DNA from: Leuconostoc holzapfelii
GTDB lineage: Bacteria > Bacillota > Bacilli > Lactobacillales > Lactobacillaceae
NCBI RefSeq assembly: GCF_012396485.1
Contig: NZ_JAAXPO010000002.1
Coordinates: 1-64,000, forward strand
Direction of reading: 5' to 3'
Length of the DNA: 64,000 bases
Shown here piece by piece: positions 56,001 to 64,000 of the stretch (position 1 is the first letter of the stretch; each line of letters starts with the position of its first letter). The translations under genes and the position numbers were made by a program. The notes beneath the pieces were generated by a model. It was not told where the DNA came from, made no database searches, and saw only the letters and a list, made by a program, of their open reading frames with translations.

Positions 56001-56708
56001 CTAAAAGAAGCGGCCAATGCCATAATGAATCGCGATGGTGATCAAACCAATGACGACGTTTCTGATAATAGCACGTCGCACTAACCCATGAGATATTTTG
56101 GCACTTAATAGGCCAGTCAACGCAACCGCAACAACTGTTGCGCCGATGGTCGCCAAAAATTGATAGCGCACCGGTGCCCAAATCAAGGCGATGAGCGGAA
56201 GTGCCCCACCCAACGCCGCACTAAACATAGAGGCCCAAGCAGCAGACCATGGGTTCATATAATGGCCGAGTGTCAAATCATACTTGACGCTTAACATGGT
56301 GGCTAATGGTTTTTTCGCCAGTAATTCATCGGCAATGGCCGTTGCCGTTTCTGGCGACACCCCACGACCGACATAAAATGAGACCACTGTCTGGCGTTGT
56401 TGCTCAAAATCAGTTGCTAAAAGCTGGCGTTCTTGTGCCACGACAACTTTTTCACTGTCGGATTGTGCACTCACTGATGCATACTCACCTGACGCCATCG
56501 ACAAGGCACACGCTAATAAATCGGCTAAACCAGCAATAAAAATGGCAAAATGATTCGTCGTCGCTGCGGCCACTGAAAAAAGTACCCCGACAACGGTTAA
56601 AACACCATCATTTGACCCTAAAACGCCCGCACGAATGGCATTCAAGCGTTCATCCATGGTCGCTTGGTCTTGTTGTGCTGCGTGTTTTGTTTGATTTTTA
56701 AACATCAT
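56001..56708 (-). CDS. VIT1/CCC1-family transporter (first copy)
   Basis: 235 residues with five membrane helices. RLNAIRAGVLGSNDGVLTVV and LADLLACALSMASGEYASVS are VIT/CCC1 signatures. Between helices 2 and 3 is a soluble, charged segment (SDSEKVVVAQERQLL) that in plant VIT1 binds metal. The family exports or stores iron and manganese. It follows a second copy, presumably in one operon. Two ATGs exist (56708 and 56705); the choice is not firm. Confidence 0.9.
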   Translation of the reverse strand: MMFKNQTKHAAQQDQATMDERLNAIRAGVLGSNDGVLTVVGVLFSVAAATTNHFAIFIAGLADLLACALSMASGEYASVSAQSDSEKVVVAQERQLLATDFEQQRQTVVSFYVGRGVSPETATAIADELLAKKPLATMLSVKYDLTLGHYMNPWSAAWASMFSAALGGALPLIALIWAPVRYQFLATIGATVVAVALTGLLSAKISHGLVRRAIIRNVVIGLITIAIHYGIGRFF

Positions 56709-56731
56709 TCCTGCCTACCATCCTTGTTGTC

Positions 56732-57406
56732 TTATCGGAAAAGTGACCCAATCGCAAACGTTACCGCCATGGTAAAAATGCCGGCCATCACATTGCGAAC
56801 CATCGATCGATTTTTATCCGCACCGTTGAGGGCTGCAGCGGCATAACCGGTCAAGAGTAATGCGAGAATAACTGCAAAAAACGTCACCCATTCGCGTATG
56901 ACTAGTGGTGTTAAGCCGATGGCAAGCATCGGCAACAAAGCCCCAATAGGAAAGCTGATCATCGAAGCTATGGCCGCTCCGCCGGCACTAAGCTCATGGG
57001 TGGGTGTGAACCCATAGCGCTCCCGAACCGTGGTCGTTAGGGCATCTTTGGCCATCATTTCTTGGGTTGCTTGTTGGGCTAAGGTGGGGGAAATCCCTGA
57101 AGCCACATACTTCTCTTTAACAAAAGCAAATTCTGTCGCATAATCTGTGGCGAGTGCTTGTTCTTGATCTTGTTGGACCTTTTCTTGGGCATCGTGTTGC
57201 GAACTTACTGACACATATTCCCCCATCGCCATGGACACGGTACCGGCCAACATGCCAGCAAATCCCGCCAGGAGAATGGTGCCAGTGTTACTGGTGGCGC
57301 CAGCCACGCCTAAAATGATCCCTGAAACGGAGACAATCCCATCGTTGGCCCCCATCACACCGGCACGAATCAGGTTATTGCGTTGCTGCAAATCTTTATT
57401 AGCCAT
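56732..57406 (-). CDS. VIT1/CCC1-family transporter (second copy)
   Basis: 224 residues; RNNLIRAGVMGANDGIVSVS and LAGTVSMAMGEYVSVSSQHD match the family. It is similar in layout to the first copy and lies upstream of it with 23 bp between, so the pair is a tandem duplication that could form heteromers. GAGGG lies 5 nt before the ATG. A PerR-type box is just upstream. Confidence 0.9.
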   Translation of the reverse strand: MANKDLQQRNNLIRAGVMGANDGIVSVSGIILGVAGATSNTGTILLAGFAGMLAGTVSMAMGEYVSVSSQHDAQEKVQQDQEQALATDYATEFAFVKEKYVASGISPTLAQQATQEMMAKDALTTTVRERYGFTPTHELSAGGAAIASMISFPIGALLPMLAIGLTPLVIREWVTFFAVILALLLTGYAAAALNGADKNRSMVRNVMAGIFTMAVTFAIGSLFR

Positions 57407-57418
57407 GATTTCCCTCTT

Positions 57419-57433
57419 TTAGAATTATTCTAA
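57419..57433. promoter_or_regulatory. PerR-type box before the VIT pair
   Basis: TTAGAAT-T-ATTCTAA, a perfect 7-1-7 palindrome fitting the PerR box pattern TTATAATnATTATAA, about 13 bp upstream of the VIT start. Confidence 0.75.
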
Positions 57434-57471
57434 TCTAGTTATATCAAAACCCGCCCCTTAAATCAAGTTAT

Positions 57472-57501
57472 TTAGAAACATTCTATTTTACGTGATATAC
57501 T
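57472..57501 (+). promoter_or_regulatory. Second PerR-type box and perR promoter
   Basis: TTAGAAACATTCTAT (57472-57486) matches the first box with one change per arm and overlaps the -35 position of an extended -10, TGA-TATACT (57496-57501). Confidence 0.65.
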
Positions 57502-57530
57502 AAACATGACATCAAAAAGGAGTACGACAT

Positions 57531-57938
57531 ATGACGCCACAAGCGCAACGTGACATTTTAAAAAAGCATGGGTTAAAAGTCACCGCCCAACGGCTGGCCA
57601 TTTTGGACTATCTCATCACCCATGAGACCCATCCGACTGCCGAAATGATTCATCAAGATTTACCCATGATCAGCTTGGCAACCATTTATAATACACTTGA
57701 ACGCCTTGTCGCAGCTGAGATTATCATCGTGATTGATAGTCTCAGCGATGGGAAGCGTCATTTTGATTATTATGGTCAACCCCATTACCATATTGTCAAC
57801 ACCCAAACCAATGCCATCATTGATGCAGAAAACTTTGATGTCGCACCGCTCTTAGCGGCAGCAAGACAGGCCAGTGGACTAAACATTACCGGTTTTCATA
57901 TTGAAGTTTATGGGGTCAACCCAGAAGATGCGCGCTAA
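57531..57938 (+). CDS. PerR/Fur-family regulator without cysteines
   Basis: 135 residues. Winged helix LKVTAQRLAILDYLITHETH with SLATIYNTLERLVAAEIIIV as recognition region, then the metal-binding domain DGKRHFDYYGQPHYHIVNTQ. The CxxC pairs of the structural zinc site in PerR are absent; the first reads NTQT and the protein has no Cys at all. The regulatory histidines HFD and HYH remain. Flanking PerR-type boxes suggest it controls itself and the divergent VIT genes. A terminator follows. Confidence 0.88.
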   Translation: MTPQAQRDILKKHGLKVTAQRLAILDYLITHETHPTAEMIHQDLPMISLATIYNTLERLVAAEIIIVIDSLSDGKRHFDYYGQPHYHIVNTQTNAIIDAENFDVAPLLAAARQASGLNITGFHIEVYGVNPEDAR

Positions 57939-57977
57939 AAAAAGACGCTTGCAATCACTTGCAAGCGTCTTTTTTTA
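57937..57977. terminator. Terminator between perR and the 57978 gene
   Basis: AGACGCTTGCAA/TTGCAAGCGTCT stem with TCAC loop and A/T runs. Confidence 0.93.
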
Positions 57978-58421
57978 TTACATATTGGCATTCATGATTT
58001 TGGCAACTGCCGCATGAATCTTTTCGAGATAAATGCCCTGTTCTTCTTCAGATTGCGCGTACTTATCGTCTGCGACACTTTGGTCACTCACAACAACTGC
58101 ATCAGCCATTAATTGTGTCGCATCAGCATACTTTGCATAAGCACTGGCAAGTGACTTGTGCACACCAAGTAGACGAACAGGCGCTGAAGCTGCGTTCAAT
58201 TTTGCAGCATTCGCTTGATAACTTGCAACCGCATCTTCAAATTCGGCTTTGATTTCAGCAAATTCTGCTGCAGGAATTTCCGCAATTTTACCAGCTGCTT
58301 TGGCGTCATCTAGCTTGGTAAAAAATGGTGTCACGCGTGTTGCTGTGTCTTCTGTGTTGGTCAAAACATTTTGTAATGTTTGCACATACATTTGCGCTTG
58401 TTTGGGATTAAATTTTGGCAA
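57978..58421 (-). CDS. Unknown helical protein, 147 aa
   Basis: Almost wholly alpha-helical and Ala-rich (MPKFNPKQAQMYVQTLQNVL). It overlaps the end of the P-type ATPase gene by 14 bp and so is translated from the same mRNA. It has no membrane helix and no motif I recognise. A role linked to metal or calcium handling is only context. Confidence 0.7.
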   Translation of the reverse strand: MPKFNPKQAQMYVQTLQNVLTNTEDTATRVTPFFTKLDDAKAAGKIAEIPAAEFAEIKAEFEDAVASYQANAAKLNAASAPVRLLGVHKSLASAYAKYADATQLMADAVVVSDQSVADDKYAQSEEEQGIYLEKIHAAVAKIMNANM

Positions 58422-61092
58422 TGTCTTCGTATCCTTTTTTGAAAATTTTTCGCTGTACTAATTTTACCAGTTCAACGATCAGAATGATACTCAATCCGGC
58501 CAACAAGACGATCGCCCACTGGTAGGCATCCAAGTGTGAGACGTGGAAGATTGGATTCAATGGTGGTATCACTACAACAGCTGCCATGGCAATAAGTGAC
58601 ACCAATAACGCCCAGTTAAACAATTTGTTTTTGAAAGCTTGTTGGCCAAGCATTGAGCCATATACCGACTTCACGTTAATTGCATTAAACATTTGCATTA
58701 GCCCCAATGTCATAAATGACATCGTTAAGGCGTCTTGATGTGCTGCTGTGTCGTTGGCATGAACTGGGAAAGCCAAGGCAAAGCCATAAACGGTGAGCAC
58801 AATCGCTGCTTGTAACATCCCCTGCCAAATAATGGCTGGGCCAACGCCGCCAGACATGAAGCTTGCGCCACGGCCTCGTGGGGCATGTGTCATCGCATCT
58901 TTTTGCGCTGGTTCTACGCCTAAAGCAATGGCTGGCAACGTATCCGTGACCAAGTTAATCCACAAAATCATAATCGGTGCTAAAATGTCCCAACCCAATA
59001 AGGTCATCACAAATATTGCAATGACTTCCGCCAAGTTTGAAGCCAAAAGGTATTGCAAGGCCTTTTGGATATTAGTAAAGACCTTGCGACCTTCTTCAAT
59101 GGCATGGACAATGGTGGCAAAATTATCATCAGCTAAGACCATGTCAGAAGCACCTTTGGAGACCTCTGTCCCTGTAATCCCCATGGCGATGCCGATATCG
59201 GCCGCTTTAAGGGCTGGCGCATCATTCACGCCATCACCAGTCATCGCCACAACTTTGCCTTTATTTTGCCAAGCTGTGACAATTTTAACTTTATGTTCTG
59301 GTGCTACACGCGCATAAACACTATACTGGTCCACCTTCTCTGAAAATTCAGCCGCTGTCATACGATCCAAATCTGAGCCTGAAATCACCGCGGTGTCACG
59401 GTCGGCTTCATCTAAGATTCCCAATCGAATGGCAATGGCAGCTGCGGTGTCGCGGTGGTCGCCAGTAATCATCATTGGGCGAATACCCGCTGCTTTCGCT
59501 TCAGCTACGGCTTGGGCAACTTCTGGCCGTTCTGGATCAATCATCCCCACAAAGCCAGTAAAGACTAAGTCTTTTTCGACTGCTACAGAAGTCATCTCTG
59601 GTGGCAGTGTTTTTGATAAGTGATAAGCAAAACCTAACACCCGCAGTGCTTGCGTCGCCAATTCCGAATTAATCGCCAATAGTTTGGCACGGATCGCATC
59701 AGTCAACGGCACGATGTCGCCGTGCATTTCAATCTTAGTGGCCCGTTTCAACAACTCATCAGGTGCCCCTTTAACGGTGATGATATAGCCTTCTGGCGCG
59801 GGGTGAACTGTCGTCATTAACTTACGTTCCGAATCAAACGGAATTTCTGCCACGCGCGGCATCTCGGTAAATAACTTGTCCAAATCACGGCCATGATTGT
59901 CGTTAAATGCAATTAAGGCTGTTTCGGTCGGATCCCCAACATAACCATTTTCTGTGCGCTTCGTGTCATTATTTAGCGCTAAAATATCTGCCAAACGCGC
60001 TGCCGTGCCGGTCAGCGCTTCAGTCGTTGCCGCATCAGATATTTCAGCATTAACAACCAGCTTTTCCACAGTCATTTTGTTTTGCGTGAGCGTACCAGTT
60101 TTATCAGAACCAATAATATCTGTGGAACCCAGGGTTTCCACGGCTGGCAATTTACGAATCAAGGCTTGGCGGCCAGCCATCCGTGTCGTCCCCAGCGCCA
60201 ACGTAATGGTCACAATCGCAGGTAGGCCTTCTGGAATCGCCGCCACCGCCAAAGAAATTGAAGTGAGCAACATATCCAGAATGGTTTCTTTGCCACGCAT
60301 CAAGCCGACAACAAAGGTAAAGGCTGCGATTGCCAAAATCAAATAGGTCAAAATGCGGCCGAGTTGAACCAAATTATCCTGCAACGGGGTGCGTGTTTCG
60401 TCAGCTGCTTCCAACATACCAGCGATATGCCCAATTTCCGTTGCCATCCCAGTATGAATCACCACACCAACCCCACGCCCATATGTGACGTTTGTGTTCA
60501 TAAAGCCTAAGTTTTTCCTGTCACCAAGGGGCAGGTCTTTTTCTGGCAAGGCTTCAGCCACTTTATCGACTGGGACAGATTCCCCGGTCAACGAGGCTTC
60601 TTCAATTTGTAATGAAGCAGACGTTAACAGCCGAATATCGGCCGGTACGATGTCGCCGGCTTCCAAACGGACAATATCCCCGACGACTAAGTCCGTTGAT
60701 TTCACGGACACATCTTTACCATCACGAATCACATTGGCATTCGGGGTGGCCATTTCTTTTAAAGCATTAATGGCATCTTCGGCCTTTGCTTCTTGGAATA
60801 CGCCAAAGACTGCATTAATGATCACAATCGCTAAAATAAAGCAGGCATCCACCATTTCTCCAGTGAACCCGGCGACAATTGCCGCAATGAGTAAAATCGC
60901 AATCATCAAATCCTTGAACTGATTGACAAACTTTTGAAATAGCGAGGTACTGGCCGCCTCTTTTAACTGGTTTGGACCATTATCAGCCAGGCGTCGCGCG
61001 GCTTCTTCTTGACTTAAGCCACGTTGGCCATCTGTGTTGAGTTCGGTCAAAATCGTTTGTGCCTCTTGATTATATCTTGGCTGGTCTGCCAT
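58408..61092 (-). CDS. P-type cation ATPase, SERCA-like (PII; Ca2+ or Mn2+)
   Basis: 894 residues. LSQEEAARRLADNGPNQL is the cation-ATPase N-terminus; EEASLTGESVPVDK is the actuator motif; IIGSDKTGTLTQNK holds the phosphorylated Asp; MTGDGVNDAPALKAADIGIA is the hinge. AAIPEGLPAIVT (M4), ASNLAEVIAI (M5) and NLVTDTLPAIALG (M6) supply ion ligands like SERCA. ATG 61092 has GAGG 5 nt upstream. The yybP-ykoY element ahead of it suggests a manganese exporter similar to lactococcal YoaB, but calcium is also possible. Confidence 0.93.
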   Translation of the reverse strand: MADQPRYNQEAQTILTELNTDGQRGLSQEEAARRLADNGPNQLKEAASTSLFQKFVNQFKDLMIAILLIAAIVAGFTGEMVDACFILAIVIINAVFGVFQEAKAEDAINALKEMATPNANVIRDGKDVSVKSTDLVVGDIVRLEAGDIVPADIRLLTSASLQIEEASLTGESVPVDKVAEALPEKDLPLGDRKNLGFMNTNVTYGRGVGVVIHTGMATEIGHIAGMLEAADETRTPLQDNLVQLGRILTYLILAIAAFTFVVGLMRGKETILDMLLTSISLAVAAIPEGLPAIVTITLALGTTRMAGRQALIRKLPAVETLGSTDIIGSDKTGTLTQNKMTVEKLVVNAEISDAATTEALTGTAARLADILALNNDTKRTENGYVGDPTETALIAFNDNHGRDLDKLFTEMPRVAEIPFDSERKLMTTVHPAPEGYIITVKGAPDELLKRATKIEMHGDIVPLTDAIRAKLLAINSELATQALRVLGFAYHLSKTLPPEMTSVAVEKDLVFTGFVGMIDPERPEVAQAVAEAKAAGIRPMMITGDHRDTAAAIAIRLGILDEADRDTAVISGSDLDRMTAAEFSEKVDQYSVYARVAPEHKVKIVTAWQNKGKVVAMTGDGVNDAPALKAADIGIAMGITGTEVSKGASDMVLADDNFATIVHAIEEGRKVFTNIQKALQYLLASNLAEVIAIFVMTLLGWDILAPIMILWINLVTDTLPAIALGVEPAQKDAMTHAPRGRGASFMSGGVGPAIIWQGMLQAAIVLTVYGFALAFPVHANDTAAHQDALTMSFMTLGLMQMFNAINVKSVYGSMLGQQAFKNKLFNWALLVSLIAMAAVVVIPPLNPIFHVSHLDAYQWAIVLLAGLSIILIVELVKLVQRKIFKKGYEDIAKI

Positions 61093-61144
61093 ACTTTCCT
61101 CTTTCCTCCTACGCTTTTGCGCTGTCATTCCTGTGTCTCACTTC

Positions 61145-61318
61145 AAAAAAAAGACCCATATAAATAACACAATGCATCGGCACCGGTTATTTACATGAGT
61201 CTCACCATTTAAGATAATACCGGAACACCTTGTTCGATATAAGCCACGTCTTTAACATGGCTCGCTTTGACGGTATTATCGCGGAAAATCCGCCAGTTAC
61301 TCCCTCAGGAATGTTGAT
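61145..61318 (-). promoter_or_regulatory. yybP-ykoY (manganese) riboswitch and terminator
   Basis: Minus-strand GAGGGAGTAACTGGC, then GTCAAAGCGAGCC, ATCGAACA and GGTGAGACTCATG follow the yybP-ykoY consensus. GACTCATGTAAATAAC pairs with GTTATTTATATGGGTC and is followed by eight T residues (61145-61202), so the conserved 3' segment GAGACTCATG is shared with the terminator. In this class, Mn2+ stabilises the aptamer and permits transcription. Confidence 0.82.
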
Positions 61319-61496
61319 ACCTTTATTCTAACAAAGCAGCTACAGTCACGCAAGCGACTTGCTCTGACCTAAAAGGCCACACTGCCACCCTACTGGCTCA
61401 GGTATACAGCAAACGCCGGCTTTCAAAACCAACACGTCCCGTCGACTTATTCCCTTTATGTCGAAAATAACGTAAAATAGAATGATAAAAATCATC

Positions 61497-61560
61497 GGAA
61501 GGACGCAGGCATTGCACACCCTCACACCCCTATTTGTCCCCTTTGCCTGCCATTACGCAC
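61497..61560 (+). promoter_or_regulatory. SD-hairpin-ATG leader of the DUF1275 gene
   Basis: GGAAGGA (61497-61503) is 57 nt before the ATG. GCAGGCA (61505-61511) pairs with TGCCTGC (61544-61550). Folding leaves 11 nt. Confidence 0.6.
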
Positions 61561-62241
61561 ATGTCAAAATCTGCCCACCCCATTCACGAACGCTTACCCA
61601 TTGCCTTACTTTTAGCGGCCAATTCCGGCTTTGTCGATGCCTACACCTTTCAATATCACGGTGAACGGTTCGCCAGTTTACAAACTGGTAATATCATTCA
61701 AGCGGGTATTTTGCTGGCCAAAGGTGAATTTGTCGCTGCCCAAAGTTTTATTTTGCCGATTCTTTTTTTCATTTTAGGCGCCGCTTTTAACGGGATATTA
61801 AAACGCGAATTCAAATCAGGCAAGCTCTCTCAACAACAACATAGCCTACTTGTCGAAACGTTGGGCATCAGTTTTGTCGTGGTACTCGGCGCTTTGATGT
61901 CAAGCACCCTCTATATCACCATGCTCTCATTTTTCCTCGCCATTCAGCTTGATGCTTTCCCAAAAGTCAAAGGCTTGCCATTTACAAGTGTCATGTCGAC
62001 CGGTAACTTGCGTAACGTTGGCGCTAACATGATGACTTTTTTCTACACAAAGGACACACAAGCGCGTAAAAACGCTGGCTTATTTACACTCATTGTTTTA
62101 GCTTTTTTGGTCGGGGCCTTTGTTTCAACCAGTCTCGTGAACCTCTTTGACCGCTATACGCTCATTGGTTCTAGCGTGATTTTACTCAGCATTTTCACAT
62201 TACTTTTTGATTTTTCCAAAAAAGGTGTTGACAAATATTAA
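61561..62241 (+). CDS. DUF1275 (YoaK-like) membrane protein
   Basis: 226 residues with about six membrane helices. LPIALLLAANSGFVDAYTFQ and GERFASLQTGNIIQAGILLA, then MSTGNLRNVG match the DUF1275 family, which is widespread and of unknown function. ATG 61561 is used; a TTG at 61534 lies in the loop of the leader stem and has no ribosome site. Confidence 0.88.
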   Translation: MSKSAHPIHERLPIALLLAANSGFVDAYTFQYHGERFASLQTGNIIQAGILLAKGEFVAAQSFILPILFFILGAAFNGILKREFKSGKLSQQQHSLLVETLGISFVVVLGALMSSTLYITMLSFFLAIQLDAFPKVKGLPFTSVMSTGNLRNVGANMMTFFYTKDTQARKNAGLFTLIVLAFLVGAFVSTSLVNLFDRYTLIGSSVILLSIFTLLFDFSKKGVDKY

Positions 62242-62284
62242 TCAGGTGCGTATTATAAGATTTAACGATTTTAGAAATAAACAA

Positions 62285-62570
62285 GTTGAACAGGAAAGTA
62301 GCAATTAAGCAAAGCCCAGAAAGCTAATGGTTGATGAGAATTAGCGTGCGTGCGATTGTGAAAATGACCTGTGATTGGTGTTGGCGAATTGGTTTACCAT
62401 TTAGCTAGCAACGGTTTGGCCCTCGTTACTGGGCACACCATTCGGCTAGGATCATCTCCCGATGCCCGATGGTTAGTGAGCAAGTCAATAGTAATATTGG
62501 CTGACAACTCAGAATGGTAACGCGCTTTTTAGCCGCTTCTGTATTTAGGTATACAGAAGCGGCTTTTTTT
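62285..62570 (+). promoter_or_regulatory. T-box riboswitch with Met (ATG) specifier
   Basis: ACAGG (62289-62293) pairs with CCTGT (62367-62371) to close Stem I; the specifier loop reads GAAAATGACC with ATG at 62363-62365. GGTTGATGAGAATTAG is the Stem I loop region. The T-box AGAATGGTAACGCG (62511-62524) precedes a terminator TAGCCGCTTCTGTAT/ATACAGAAGCGGCT with T-run. Uncharged tRNA-Met should turn on metQ. Confidence 0.88.
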
Positions 62571-62631
62571 ATTGCAAATGCAACAACTGCCTTTCTAAAA
62601 TCGCGTCAGATAACATTTGGGAGAATAATAC

Positions 62632-63480
62632 ATGAGTAAAGTAACAAATTGGTTCATTGGCGGCGCACTCATTGTCGCCATTGGTGGGATTGGCTATGCG
62701 AGTTTTGGCAACCATGGTCGCAAGACTGACGACAAAATTGTCAAAGTCGGCATCATGTCTGGTTCAAAACAAGATACCCAGATTTGGCAATCTGTGGCTA
62801 AAACAGCCAAAAAACAATATGGCATTACCTTAAAATTCAAAGAATTCTCAGATTATAATCAACCTAACAAAGCCTTAGCCGAGGGCGACATCGATATCAA
62901 TGCTTTTCAACATTACGCCTTCCTTGATGCCTCAAATCAAGCAACTGGCAATAAAATTGTCGCCATCGGCGATACGGTGATTTCCCCAATCCGTTTGTAT
63001 AGTCAAACGTATAAGAACGTCGCTGATTTTAAAACTGGTGATACCATTGCCGTGCCAAATGATGCCTCTAACGAAAGCCGTTCACTCTATGTTTTGAAGG
63101 CCGCCGGCTTAATTGACCTAAAGCCTGGTCTCAAAACAGCAACCGTCAAGGACATCACGAAGAATCCAAAGAATTTGAAAATCAAGGAGCTCGCCGCTGA
63201 CCAAACAGCTCGTGCCTTATCTGATGTGCAAGGTGCCGTTGTCAACGGGACGTATGCCGATACCGCTGGTTTGGACTACAAAAAGGCGATCTTCGTAGAA
63301 CCCATTAACAAAGATTCACACCAATGGGTCAATATCATTGCCGCTAACGCCAAAGATAAAAATAAAACCGTGTTAAAAGATGTTGTGAAGGCCTACCAGA
63401 CGCAAACAACAAAAGATGTCATTAACAAAGCTTATGACGGCGTGGAACTTGCCGCATGGGGAAAAGATTTCTCAAAATAA
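62632..63480 (+). CDS. metQ: Methionine ABC transporter binding protein MetQ
   Basis: 282 residues of the NLPA family. VKVGIMSGSKQDTQIWQSVA, FSDYNQPNKALAEGDIDINAFQH and HQWVNIIAA match MetQ, which feeds methionine to MetNP. An N-terminal hydrophobic segment (about 7-25) lacks the lipobox cysteine, so it may be a membrane-anchored form. GGGAG lies 8 nt before the ATG. A Met T-box precedes it. The permease and ATPase genes would be beyond the window. Confidence 0.93.
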   Translation: MSKVTNWFIGGALIVAIGGIGYASFGNHGRKTDDKIVKVGIMSGSKQDTQIWQSVAKTAKKQYGITLKFKEFSDYNQPNKALAEGDIDINAFQHYAFLDASNQATGNKIVAIGDTVISPIRLYSQTYKNVADFKTGDTIAVPNDASNESRSLYVLKAAGLIDLKPGLKTATVKDITKNPKNLKIKELAADQTARALSDVQGAVVNGTYADTAGLDYKKAIFVEPINKDSHQWVNIIAANAKDKNKTVLKDVVKAYQTQTTKDVINKAYDGVELAAWGKDFSK

Positions 63481-63505
63481 CAGCATATCAGTAACGATTA
63501 GTTTA

Positions 63506-63548
63506 CTGATGTGAGCGACCCAAGCCTTGGCTAGTTCGTTCACATCAG
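63506..63548 (+). repeat. 12-bp inverted repeat between the two metQ genes
   Basis: CTGATGTGAGCG (63506-63517) and CGTTCACATCAG (63537-63548) form a 12-bp stem with one G-U pair in RNA. No T-run follows, so it is more likely an mRNA stability or processing element than a terminator. Confidence 0.6.
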
Positions 63549-63595
63549 CGCGTTAGTCGCTAACCCACATAGGAAAACAGAAGGAGATTTGTCAC

Positions 63596-64000
63596 ATGAG
63601 TCAAAAGAAAAATTGGATTATTGGCGGTGTAGCCGTCGCAGTCGTTGCCGTTGGTGCTTATTTCAGCTTTGGTGGTCAAAGTAAAGAAGCAACCAATAAA
63701 ACAGTAACCATCGGTGTGATGGCTGGTGATAAAAACGAAGATGAAATTTGGCAATCTGTTAGTGAAACAGCCAAAAAGAAGTACGGTATCACATTAAAGA
63801 CTAAGAAGTTCACTGATTACCTCCAACCCAACAAAGCGCTTGCCGCTGGTGAAGTTGATTTGAATGCATTCCAAAATTACCCATTCTTGGCGAACTGGAA
63901 TAAGCAATATAAGACTGATATTGTCTCTATTGGTGACACTTGGACAACCCCACTTCGAATTTATTCTGGCAAGTATAAGCAAACTTCAGAAATCAAGGAT
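63596..64000 (+). CDS. Second MetQ-like binding protein (partial, runs off the window)
   Basis: 135 codons visible from ATG 63596 with AAGGAG 10 nt upstream. Begins MSQKKNWIIGGVAVAVVAVG; TVTIGVMAGDKNEDEIWQSV and FTDYLQPNKALAAGEVDLNA align closely to the first copy, so the pair arose by duplication. It also lacks a lipobox Cys. Both probably share the T-box transcript. Confidence 0.9.
   Translation, partial: MSQKKNWIIGGVAVAVVAVGAYFSFGGQSKEATNKTVTIGVMAGDKNEDEIWQSVSETAKKKYGITLKTKKFTDYLQPNKALAAGEVDLNAFQNYPFLANWNKQYKTDIVSIGDTWTTPLRIYSGKYKQTSEIKD

Noticed and set aside
61534-61561. TTG at 61534 as start of the DUF1275 gene
   Set aside because: It lacks a ribosome site and lies in the loop of the leader stem; the ATG at 61561 begins a normal-length family member.

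Overview
The window looks like chromosome from a low-to-moderate GC lactic acid bacterium of the Leuconostoc/Weissella group, most likely Weissella. This is inferred from gene content and order: purR-glmU, comEA-comEC-holA, gatCAB, rpoY-rnjA, an archaeal-type PEP carboxylase (known in Leuconostoc and Oenococcus), a Cys-free PerR-like regulator and the LAB betaine system opuA/busR. No rRNA is present and there is one tRNA. No CRISPR array or intact mobile element was seen.

Layout. 1-2.7 kb is a decayed accessory region: the tail of an IS30-type transposase, a broken gene, a membrane protein of the prophage-cassette type and a frameshifted tyrosine integrase ending beside tRNA-Glu(CTC). 3-6 kb holds an ABC-2 exporter (natAB-like) behind a structured leader. 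6-9.7 kb is the glycine-betaine importer opuAA-opuABC with its divergent c-di-AMP-type repressor busR. 9.7-11.6 kb is a biotin unit (bioY, CHY zinc finger, birA). 11.6-17 kb carries folate and nucleotide genes (folD, comEB, thyA, nrdDG). 17-20.7 kb has alsS, a putative catabolite-controlled small RNA and obgE. 20.9-31.2 kb has uvrC, pyrG, an rRNA m5U methylase, dagK, gatCAB, rpsO and rpsT. 31-35 kb is holA-comEC-comEA followed by a 6S-like RNA. 36-46.5 kb has glmU, purR, a metal ABC transporter, veg, ksgA-rnmV-tatD, nusB-yqhY, efp, a MarR regulator and a LOG protein. 46.6-64 kb has rpoY-rnjA, ppcA, a second lipid kinase, a degenerate ADP-ribosylglycohydrolase, metK, membrane proteins, two VIT-type transporters with a PerR-like regulator, a P-type ATPase and two metQ genes.

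The window is rich in RNA and DNA control elements: an S-box-like riboswitch before metK, a yybP-ykoY element before the P-type ATPase, a Met-specific T-box before metQ, a pyrG reiterative-transcription attenuator, a BirA operator, BusR operators, PerR-type boxes, a cre site on a short transcription unit, and a possible attenuator before yqhY-nusB.

The two most unusual patterns concern translation starts. In about eight genes (thyA, alsS, obgE, dagK, gatB, purR, tatD, the DUF1275 gene) a good Shine-Dalgarno sequence lies roughly 20-85 nt from the start codon, and a stable stem between them would restore useful spacing when folded. In another set (birA, uvrC, the gene at 35505, the glycohydrolase-like gene, the YihY gene, perhaps the gene at 53642) an extended -10 box sits 5-6 nt before the ATG with no usable Shine-Dalgarno, which predicts leaderless mRNAs. 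All assignments are from reading the sequence; no database search was run.
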